Notes: generated from the letters alone by a model not told the origin. Positions 1 through 5,120 are shown, numbered from the stretch's first letter. The stretch: DNA of 6,813 bases from Actinomycetes bacterium (GCA_023424135.1 JAFAEH010000035.1:1-6813); one strand, 5' to 3'. Numbers and translations are program-made.

Positions 1-786
1 CAGCATCTTGCGGCGCTGCGCGAACGCGGCGTCGACGACCGCGAAGACGTCGGTGCGGCTCGCGGTCGTCGACGGGGGCTCGCGGCGGTCGAGCCGCACG
101 AGCGCGGAGTCGACGTGCGGCGCCGGCCAGAACACCGCGCGCCCGACCGTCGCGGTCCGCCGGGCCGCCGCGTACCAGGCCGCCTTGGCCGACGGGACGC
201 CGTACGTCCGGCTGCCGGGAGGTGCCGCGAGCCGGTCCGCGACCTCGGCCTGCACCATGACCAGGGCCCGCTCGAGCGGGTCGAACCGCTCGAGGAACGT
301 CAGCAGCACCGGCACGGAGACGTTGTACGGCAGGTTCGCGACGAGCGCGACCGGCGCGTCGCCGGGCAGGGCGGTCACCGTGAGCGCGTCCTGCGTGACG
401 ACCGTCAGGCGCGCACGCCCGTCGGCGTCGTGCAGCTCGACGACGCGCCGCGGCGTTCCGGCGTCGTCCGTGTCGACCGCGGGCGCGACCGTCAGGCCGG
501 GCACGTGCGCCGCGACCGTCTCGGGCAGCAGCGTCGCGAGGACGGGGTCGATCTCGACCGCGACGACGTCGGCGCCCGCCTCGAGCAGGCCGAGCGTCAG
601 GGACCCCAGCCCGGGGCCGACCTCGACGACCCGCTCACCGGGCGCGACGTCGGCCTGCCGCACGATCTTGCGCACCGTGCCCGCGTCGAGCACGAAGTTC
701 TGCCCGAGCGTCTTGGTGGGCCGCACCCCGGCGCGTGACGCGAGCGCCCGGATCTCCGCAGGCCCGAGCAGGGCGATCGCCGACAT
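1..786 (-). CDS. rsmA: 16S rRNA (adenine1518-N6/adenine1519-N6)-dimethyltransferase RsmA (KsgA), C-terminus cut by window edge
   Basis: This enzyme uses S-adenosylmethionine to dimethylate two adjacent adenines in the 3'-terminal helix of 16S rRNA late in 30S assembly; loss in other bacteria gives kasugamycin resistance. The window holds 262 codons in one open frame; the last visible residues, AFAQRRKML, are typical of the family's C-terminal domain, so perhaps 30-50 residues are missing. The N-terminus MSAIALLGPAEIRAL, then RPTKTLGQNFVLD (residues 22-34), is diagnostic. The SAM-binding motif VVEVGPGLGS is at 53-62, the acidic ribose-binding VEIDP at 77-81, QDA at 132-134 and the catalytic NLPYN at 151-155. 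About 25 extra residues seem to lie between VEIDP and QDA (roughly 100-128) compared with E. coli KsgA. I chose the ATG at 786, preceded by a G-rich stretch (GGGGG three bases upstream). The gene follows rpfB after a 420-bp gap, the order known from mycobacteria. Confidence 0.96.
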   Translation of the reverse strand, partial: MSAIALLGPAEIRALASRAGVRPTKTLGQNFVLDAGTVRKIVRQADVAPGERVVEVGPGLGSLTLGLLEAGADVVAVEIDPVLATLLPETVAAHVPGLTVAPAVDTDDAGTPRRVVELHDADGRARLTVVTQDALTVTALPGDAPVALVANLPYNVSVPVLLTFLERFDPLERALVMVQAEVADRLAAPPGSRTYGVPSAKAAWYAAARRTATVGRAVFWPAPHVDSALVRLDRREPPSTTASRTDVFAVVDAAFAQRRKML

Positions 787-881
787 GACCCCCGACCCTA
801 CCGACCCTGCCGCGGCACGAGCTCCCACCCACCCCGCGACCCCCTCACCCGGCGAGCCCCTCCCCCGCCACCCCCTCACCC
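787..881 (-). promoter_or_regulatory. G-rich rsmA leader with two G-quadruplex-type motifs and a 19-bp direct repeat
   Basis: On the minus strand, just upstream of the rsmA ATG, the sequence is almost continuous runs of G. Positions 850-824 contain five G runs of 3-5 bases with loops of 3, 4, 1 and 1 bases; positions 882-857 contain four runs of 4-5 with loops of 3, 4 and 1. Both meet the usual four-run G-quadruplex pattern. The two blocks share a 19-bp direct repeat (832-850 and 863-881, 18 of 19 identical, 31 bp apart; minus strand GGGTGAGGGGGTSGCGGGG). I see no clear -35/-10 pair here, so an rsmA promoter cannot be assigned. That a quadruplex forms or regulates rsmA is inference. Confidence 0.45.
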
Positions 882-1186
882 CGCGAGAGAGCAATCCAGC
901 ACCAGAAGAGGCGTGCCGGATCGCACTCTCACGCCACAAAGGGGAGGCCCGACCCCTACCCCAGCCCGCGAGAGAGCAATCCAGCACCCCAGGACGCGTG
1001 CCGGATCGCACTCTCACGCCACAAAGAGGAGGCCAGGCCCCACCCCTCCCCGCGAGAGAGCAATCCAGCACCGGACGAGGCGTGCCGGATCGCACTCTCA
1101 CGCCACAAGGGGGAGGCCAGGCCCCACCCCTCCCCGCGAGAGAGCAACCCAGCACCCCAGGAGGCGTGCCGGATCGCACTCTCGCG
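882..1186 (-). repeat. Tandem array of four long imperfect palindromes (84-85-bp units) between rpfB and rsmA
   Basis: Four copies of an inverted repeat occur at 882-933, 967-1018, 1051-1102 and 1135-1186, spaced 85, 84 and 84 bp. Each has a 21-base left arm, a 10-base loop and a 21-base right arm. Read on the minus strand, the upstream arm contains GAGAGTGCGATCCGGCAC and the returning arm GTGCTGGATTGCTCTCTC. As minus-strand RNA each hairpin has 20 pairs of 21, with one U:U mismatch and G:U wobbles; as plus-strand RNA those wobbles become C:A mismatches. Arms are identical in copies 1-3, while the loops differ (plus strand cagaagaggc, cccaggacgc, cggacgaggc, cccaggaggc). The G/C-rich linkers are partly conserved. 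The array begins 21 bases after the rpfB stop codon, so the first hairpin could terminate or stabilise rpfB mRNA, though no U-tract follows. The 28-residue repeats encoded in passing in several frames look incidental. Confidence 0.85.
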
Positions 1187-1206
1187 GGAGGGGCGGTGGC
1201 GGTCCG

Positions 1207-2466
1207 TCAGCTGAAGAGGTTCTTGCCGCAGTGCGGCCACTGGCCGGCACCGGAGCGGTTGTAGAGCATCTTCGCGCGGGCGGTCTGCTCGTCGGCCGAT
1301 GCCTGCGAGGGCAGGCCGGCGCCGCCGACCGACTGCCACGTGGCGACCGAGAACTGGTAGAGGCCGTGGTACTTGCCGGTGGACGACACGGCGTCGGCGC
1401 GGCCGCCGGACTCGCAGCGCGCGAGCGCGGCCCAGTTGAGCGAGTCGGCGTCGCCGCCCGCGGTGATCGCACCGGACGTGCCGGAGGCGGGGGCCGCCGC
1501 GACGACGGGCCGCGCCTTGGTGCCGACGTTCACGACCTCCTCGACGGGCTGCTGCGTGACGCCGTCGGAGACCGGCTCGCGCGACTCCTCGACGCCGTCG
1601 ACGGTCGTGACGAGCTCGACGACGGTACGCACGCCGGGGACACCGGCCTGCGTGACGACCTTCGTGCCCGTGTAGCGGGACGCGTCGTCCTGCGTGCGCG
1701 AGGTGAAGGGGATCTCGTGCGTCGTGGCGACCTCCTGCTCGACGACGCGCTGCACGACGACCTGGACGACGCCGTCCGCGGAGCGCTGCACGTGCACGCG
1801 GTCGAGGTCCTGCAGCGTCACGCCCTGCTCGTCGAGGACGGTCGCGACGGTCGCGTCGGCGTCCGGCACGTCGAGCACGGTGCCGTCGACGACGATCTCG
1901 GCACGGCCGGTCAGCGCCAGGTCGAGCGGCAGGTCGGCACGCTCGGCGGACCGGGAGGCGACGAGCGCGACGGTCTGCGCCCGCGTCGCGAGCGTGTCGA
2001 GCGCCTCGTCGGCGGACAGCGCCGTGGTCCACACGACCTCCCGCTCACCGTCGAGCGCGACGACGAGCGCGGTCGCGTGCCGGACGACGATCTCGGCGCC
2101 GTCGGTCAGCGAACCGGTGTGCGACACCGTGTCGCGGGCTCCGACGTCGACGCCCTGGGCGGCGAGCAGGCCCTCGACGGACCCGGCGAACGTCGACACG
2201 CGGGTGACCTCGCCGTCGACGTCGAGCGCGACGGTCTTGTGGGCGTGCGCGTAGCCGGCGGTGCCGGCGGCGACGACGAGGACGGCGGCCGCACCCGCGA
2301 CGAGGGGCCAGCGGCGGCGTGCGACGTGCCCGCCACCGGGTGCGGTGGCGGAGGGACCCGGCTCCGGTCCGGTGTCGGAGGGGGCGGCGGTGGCCGCGGG
2401 CGGGGTCGGACCGGTGAGGCGGGTCGAGAACTGCACGAGGCTCCAGCCGTCGTCGTACCCGGGCAC
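1207..2466 (-). CDS. rpfB: Resuscitation-promoting factor, RpfB type (DUF348 x3 - G5 - Rpf domain)
   Basis: The family cleaves peptidoglycan and stimulates regrowth of dormant actinobacteria; the protein acts outside the membrane. It has 419 residues. A Pro/Ala/Gly-rich N-terminal tail (1-48) precedes RRRW and a hydrophobic segment at about 53-73, a membrane anchor or uncleaved signal. Three DUF348-like repeats follow (about 78-118, 133-172, 188-229), then a G5 domain (about 234-316), an Ala-rich linker and the Rpf domain (about 341-419). The Rpf core has LNWAALARCESGG with the predicted catalytic Glu at 352, GKYHGLYQFSVATW at 364-377 and C-terminal WPHCGKNLF; Cys351 and Cys413 probably form the conserved disulfide. 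The GTG at 2466 is the first possible start after an in-frame stop at 2571-2569, but it lacks a Shine-Dalgarno; GTG at 2436, with GGAG four bases upstream, is an alternative. Position between tatD and rsmA matches mycobacterial rpfB. A direct-repeat box lies 150 bp upstream. Confidence 0.93.
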   Translation of the reverse strand: MPGYDDGWSLVQFSTRLTGPTPPAATAAPSDTGPEPGPSATAPGGGHVARRRWPLVAGAAAVLVVAAGTAGYAHAHKTVALDVDGEVTRVSTFAGSVEGLLAAQGVDVGARDTVSHTGSLTDGAEIVVRHATALVVALDGEREVVWTTALSADEALDTLATRAQTVALVASRSAERADLPLDLALTGRAEIVVDGTVLDVPDADATVATVLDEQGVTLQDLDRVHVQRSADGVVQVVVQRVVEQEVATTHEIPFTSRTQDDASRYTGTKVVTQAGVPGVRTVVELVTTVDGVEESREPVSDGVTQQPVEEVVNVGTKARPVVAAAPASGTSGAITAGGDADSLNWAALARCESGGRADAVSSTGKYHGLYQFSVATWQSVGGAGLPSQASADEQTARAKMLYNRSGAGQWPHCGKNLFS

Positions 2467-2540
2467 GGGGTGGGGCGCAGGCCCGGGCGCACGGGGGCGC
2501 CGGACGACCGCGCCGCGGAGGGGACCCCGATCCGGCGGTT

Positions 2541-2564
2541 CGACGGCCGCCGGGGCGGCCGTCG
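2541..2564 (-). promoter_or_regulatory. Perfect 11-bp inverted repeat (hairpin) in the rpfB leader
   Basis: On the minus strand CGACGGCCGCC, then CC, then GGCGGCCGTCG forms a perfect 11-bp stem with a minimal loop, 75 bases upstream of the rpfB GTG and about 52 bases downstream of the conserved box. No U-tract follows. It could be a leader hairpin affecting rpfB expression or a protein-binding palindrome. The inverted repeat itself is certain; its role is not. Confidence 0.4.
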
Positions 2565-2615
2565 TGCGTCACCAGGCCGGGCGGGCGGTCACCCGTCCGA
2601 GCAATAGCGACACGC

Positions 2616-2636
2616 GACCGTAACGGAATCGTGACC
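2616..2636 (-). promoter_or_regulatory. Direct-repeat operator-like box upstream of rpfB (MtrA-site-like)
   Basis: The minus strand reads GGTCACG-ATTC-CGTTACG-GTC, two GTNACG half-sites 11 bp apart, about one helical turn. The same box, with 18 of 21 bases identical, lies upstream of the neighbouring SLT-domain gene at 4055-4075. MtrA, the response regulator of MtrAB, is reported to control rpfB in M. tuberculosis and wall-hydrolase genes in other actinobacteria through direct repeats of GTNAC type, so I infer an MtrA site. Possible promoter elements are weak: TTGGAT at 2647-2642 with TACGGT inside the box, or TATTGC at 2605-2600 downstream of it. The 5' leader would be around 100-150 nt. A conserved promoter core shared by the two genes is the alternative reading. 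Confidence 0.55.
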
Positions 2637-2704
2637 AGGAATCCAAGCCAGGGCGCATGAGACGCGCATCACGCCGGGGCGCTCCCGCGATCGGCGCGCG
2701 TCAC

Positions 2705-2743
2705 GCCCGGGCACGTCCCGGGCACCGCGCCCGCGTCAGCGGG
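2705..2743 (-). terminator. Terminator-like hairpins after the SLT-domain gene
   Basis: Two small hairpins lie directly downstream of the stop codon of the DUF348-G5-SLT gene. One is CCCGC/GCGGG with a 4-base loop (2730-2743), beginning 15 bases past the stop. The other is GCCCGGG/CCCGGGC with a 5-base loop (2705-2723). Neither has a U-tract, but high-GC actinobacteria often use hairpins without one. They would separate this gene's transcript from that of rpfB, which has its own upstream box. Random hairpins are common at this base composition, so confidence is low. Confidence 0.35.
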
Positions 2744-2758
2744 TACCGCGCGAACGGC

Positions 2759-3919
2759 TCAGTACCAGCCCTTGGCCTGCGAGTGCGCCCACGCACCGCA
2801 CGGGTCGCCGTACCGACCCGCGATGTACCCCAGCCCCCACGCGATCTGCGTCGCCGGGTTCGTCTGCCAGTCCGCACCGGCCGACGCCATCTTCGAGCCG
2901 GGCAGTGCCTGCGGGATGCCGTACGCCCCCGACGAGCGGTTCTCGGCGTTCCAGCGCCAGCCGCTCTCCTTGTTCCACAGCGCCAGCAGGCACGCGAACT
3001 GGTCGTCGCCCCACCCGCGCGCGGCAGCCATCTCCTTGCCCATCGCCTGCGCCGTGCCGGGCTCGACCGCGACCGTCGAGGGGTCCGGCAGCTCGGCCGT
3101 CCCCACCCGGATCACCTGGTCGACGGGCGCGACGGTGACGACCGACGCGATCGGTGTGCGCCCGACGACCACGCCGCCGACGACGTCCAGCGAGTACGTC
3201 GTCGTCCGCACGCCGGCCCGCCCGGCGGTCCTGACGACCTTGTTGCCCTTGACGAGGGTCGCGTCCTCGACCTCCTGCACCGCGAACGGCACGGCCTCGG
3301 TGACGGTCTCCCCCTGCGTCGCGGCACGCGTGACGAGGACGACGAGCCCGTCGACCGCGGCCGCGTCGAGCGGCACCGAGAGCTGGTCGCCCTCCTCGAG
3401 GACGAGCCCGATGTCCATCAACGCGTCCCGCACCGTCGACCCGCTGCTGACCCCGTCGATGACCTGCCCGTCCACGACGAGGTGCACGGTCTTCTGCGTC
3501 GAGACCCGCAGCACGTCACGGCCGACCGTGTCCGAGCGCGACGCCGACAGCCGCACGCCCTCGCGCAGACCGAGCGCGTCGACGGCCTCACCGACGGTCA
3601 GCGCCGTCGACCAGACCGTCTGCTCCTGACCGTCGACCTCGACCGCGATCTCACGCCCGTGCCGCACCACGACCTGCCCGGTGCGCCCCACCGGCTGGTC
3701 GAGCGACGGCGCCACGAGGTCCCCGTCGGCGACGTCGATGCGTCCTGCCGCGAGCACGTCGGCGACCGTGCGACCGAACGTCTGCACCTGCACCTGCCGG
3801 CCGTCGACGTCGACCGTGACGTCCTTGTGCATCGCCGCGAACGCGCTGGTGCCGCCCGCGACGAGCGCGAGGACGACCGCCTGCGCGGCGGTGCGTGCGG
3901 CCCGGGTGCGCGCGCTCAC
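2759..3919 (-). CDS. DUF348-G5 protein with C-terminal lysozyme-like/SLT transglycosylase domain (RpfB paralogue with swapped catalytic domain)
   Basis: This is a predicted secreted or anchored peptidoglycan hydrolase of 386 residues from the chosen GTG. A hydrophobic segment at about 10-30 ends AFAAMHK, so it is an anchor or cleavable signal. DUF348-like repeats follow at about 31-72, 88-128 and 143-183, then a G5 domain at about 190-274. The C-terminal domain (about 290-386) has ACLLALWNKESGW with the likely catalytic Glu at 318, SSGAYGIPQALPGSKMA at 330-346, TNPATQIAWGLGYI at 353-366 and RYGDPCGAWAHS near the end, as in actinobacterial aggregation-promoting-factor/SLT-like proteins. Cys310 and Cys374 could pair. 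Start choice: GTG 3919 has GGTGGA six bases upstream, and third positions turn uniformly G/C only after it (1 A/T in 32 codons, against 7 in 27 for 4003-3920). ATG 4003, GTG 4009 and GTG 3955 (AAGGA four bases upstream) remain possible. It lies where rpfB alone is normally found. Confidence 0.9.
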   Translation of the reverse strand: MSARTRAARTAAQAVVLALVAGGTSAFAAMHKDVTVDVDGRQVQVQTFGRTVADVLAAGRIDVADGDLVAPSLDQPVGRTGQVVVRHGREIAVEVDGQEQTVWSTALTVGEAVDALGLREGVRLSASRSDTVGRDVLRVSTQKTVHLVVDGQVIDGVSSGSTVRDALMDIGLVLEEGDQLSVPLDAAAVDGLVVLVTRAATQGETVTEAVPFAVQEVEDATLVKGNKVVRTAGRAGVRTTTYSLDVVGGVVVGRTPIASVVTVAPVDQVIRVGTAELPDPSTVAVEPGTAQAMGKEMAAARGWGDDQFACLLALWNKESGWRWNAENRSSGAYGIPQALPGSKMASAGADWQTNPATQIAWGLGYIAGRYGDPCGAWAHSQAKGWY

Positions 3920-4035
3920 GGCACGTCCACCCGGTACCTGGTCGTGACCGGTCACGGTGTCCTTCGGGTCGGCGGGAGGGATCGCTGCCCTGGGGTGCGT
4001 CATCGGCACGTCGGGACCCGTCCTTGATGCCGGAC

Positions 4036-4048
4036 GCACACCGTGTGC
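4036..4048. promoter_or_regulatory. 13-bp perfect palindrome between the operator-like box and the SLT-domain gene
   Basis: GCACACCGTGTGC is a perfect inverted repeat with a 1-base centre, six bases downstream (in the direction of transcription) of the direct-repeat box. It sits where a -10 region or transcription start could fall, so a repressor could act there. I do not recognise a specific regulator. rpfB has no counterpart at the equivalent place, which argues against a shared factor. Confidence 0.3.
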
Positions 4049-4054
4049 CGCACA

Positions 4055-4075
4055 GACCGTAACCGATCCGTGACC
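4055..4075 (-). promoter_or_regulatory. Direct-repeat operator-like box upstream of the SLT-domain gene (MtrA-site-like)
   Basis: The minus strand reads GGTCACG-GATC-GGTTACG-GTC, with half-sites GTCACG and GTTACG 11 bp apart. It matches the box upstream of rpfB at 18 of 21 positions, while flanking sequence on both sides looks unrelated, so conservation is limited to the box. It lies 135 bp from the preferred GTG at 3919, close to the 149 bp between the other box and the rpfB start, which weakly supports that start; it is 51 bp from ATG 4003. No convincing -35/-10 pair is visible around it. Identification as an MtrA site is inference from the half-site pattern and the wall-hydrolase target genes. 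Confidence 0.55.
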
Positions 4076-4108
4076 GTCCCGACCACCCGCGGCCCACCCG
4101 CAGCCCGT

Positions 4109-4153
4109 GAGACAGAGGATTCCCGGCACTGTGGGGCGGAGACCCTCTGTCTC
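4109..4153 (-). terminator. Long-range inverted repeat after tatD, possible terminator or switchable hairpin
   Basis: GAGACAGAGG (4109-4118) and CCTCTGTCTC (4144-4153) are perfectly complementary 10-base arms around a 25-base spacer, 34 bases beyond the tatD stop codon. On the minus strand the first arm is followed at once by GTCTC, so it can alternatively fold as the small hairpin GAGAC-AGAGG-GTCTC (4139-4153). The two folds exclude each other. No U-tract follows. The simplest reading is a terminator for the metG-tatD transcript, since the next gene has its own regulatory box downstream. An attenuator or a DNA-binding site is also possible. Confidence 0.45.
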
Positions 4154-4187
4154 GACGGGATGGCTCTGCGGGGATGGCGGACGGGTG

Positions 4188-5120
4188 TCACCACGGGCCG
4201 TAGACCTCGTCCGCGACCGCACTGACCTGCGCGCACACGTCCGCCAGGTCCCGGCCTGTCGCGTCGGCCACCGCGCGGACCGTCCCCGGCAGCAGGTACG
4301 GCGCGTTGGGCCGCCCGCGCAGCGGGTGCACCGTCAGGTACGGCGCATCGGTCTCGACCAGCACGAGCCCCGGCGGGAGCACACGCAGCGCACCGCGCAG
4401 GTCCTCGTTGGCCGGGAAGGACACGGGACCTGCGAACGAGCAGTACCAGCCCTCGTCGGCGCACACCCGCGCCAGGTCGGCCCCTCCGGAGAAGCAGTGG
4501 AAGACCGTGCGCTCGGGCGCACCGTCGCGGCGCAGCACGTCGACGACGTCCTCGTGCGCGTCCCGGTCGTGGATCTGCAGCGCCAGGCCGAGCTCCTTGG
4601 CGAGCGCGACGTGCGCACGGAACGCCTCGCGCTGCACCGCGCGCCCGCGCTCCCCCGCACGGAAGAAGTCGAGCCCCGTCTCACCGACCGCACGCACCCG
4701 CGGGTTGTCGCGCGCGACCGCCGCGACCGCCGCGAGCGCGTCGTCCAGCGGCACGTCGTGGCGCGGCTGCGGGTCGGGGTCGAGTCCGTCGGGGGCGACC
4801 TCGCGCACCCCCGCGTGCAGCACGGCCTCGTTGGGGTGGATCGCGACGGCGCCGAGCAGCGCGTCGTGCGCACGGACGACCGCGTCGGTCCACGCGACCG
4901 CGTCCAGGTCGCACCCGACCTGCACCATGCGCGTCACCCCGACGGACGCCGCCCGGTCGAGGTGCGCGGCGAGGTCCGGATGCGCCGCGGCGTCCGCCGG
5001 GTCCCATCCGTCGGCCCGCCACGCGACGACCGACTCCAGGTGGGTGTGGTCGTCGACGACGGGCGACGGCAGTGGCTCCGGCGGCGGGGGCCAGCCCCGC
5101 TCGCGCTGCTTGCGTGCCAT
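4188..5120 (-). CDS. tatD: TatD family metal-dependent hydrolase/deoxyribonuclease
   Basis: TatD enzymes are cytoplasmic TIM-barrel metal-dependent hydrolases with 3'-5' exonuclease activity on DNA and RNA; the exact role of this copy is not shown by the sequence. It has 310 residues, somewhat longer than the usual ~260-270 because of an N-terminal extension (1-20, Pro-rich) and an insert around 105-125 (PDGLDPDPQPRHD). Metal-ligand motifs are intact and in order: DDHTHLE (His25, His27), GETGLDFF (Glu147), LQIHDRDA (His184), FHCFSGG (His208) and VETDAPYL (Asp258). RGRPNAPYL at 268-276 is another family signature. The ATG at 5120 is 24 bp after the metG stop, with GGGGA about eight bases upstream, so translation probably follows metG on one mRNA. 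Its place between metG and rpfB is standard for actinobacteria. The C-terminus ends VYGPW at a TGA. Confidence 0.96.
   Translation of the reverse strand: MARKQRERGWPPPPEPLPSPVVDDHTHLESVVAWRADGWDPADAAAHPDLAAHLDRAASVGVTRMVQVGCDLDAVAWTDAVVRAHDALLGAVAIHPNEAVLHAGVREVAPDGLDPDPQPRHDVPLDDALAAVAAVARDNPRVRAVGETGLDFFRAGERGRAVQREAFRAHVALAKELGLALQIHDRDAHEDVVDVLRRDGAPERTVFHCFSGGADLARVCADEGWYCSFAGPVSFPANEDLRGALRVLPPGLVLVETDAPYLTVHPLRGRPNAPYLLPGTVRAVADATGRDLADVCAQVSAVADEVYGPW

Noticed and set aside
882..1186. CRISPR array
   Set aside because: Units are 84-85 bp, the palindromic arms make up most of the conserved part, the variable loops are only 10 bases, linkers are partly conserved, and no cas genes are visible.
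882..1186. Miniature inverted-repeat transposon copies
   Set aside because: I see no target-site duplications or transposase remnant. The regular tandem spacing fits local duplication better, though a REP-like origin cannot be excluded without a genome search.
8..2607. Long plus-strand open frames across rsmA, the repeat array and rpfB (for example 8-1264 and 913-2607)
   Set aside because: They run antisense to well-recognised genes and consist of Arg/Ala/Gly/Ser-rich low-complexity protein, as expected where G/C third positions suppress stop codons. Their 28-residue internal repeats only mirror the 84-bp DNA repeat.
2657..4027. Plus-strand open frame antisense to the SLT-domain gene
   Set aside because: The product is Arg/Asp-rich with no domain; the minus frame has clear DUF348, G5 and SLT motifs over the same span.
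4004..4187. ydaO-type c-di-AMP riboswitch upstream of the wall-hydrolase genes
   Set aside because: It is known before some actinobacterial rpf and hydrolase genes, so I looked here and at 2467-2640, but the conserved riboswitch core sequence is not recognisable in either gap.
4188..5120. DDHTHLE instead of the common DxHxH-type start of TatD as a possible lost metal site
   Set aside because: Both histidines and all later ligands (Glu147, His184, His208, Asp258) are present, so the site appears complete.
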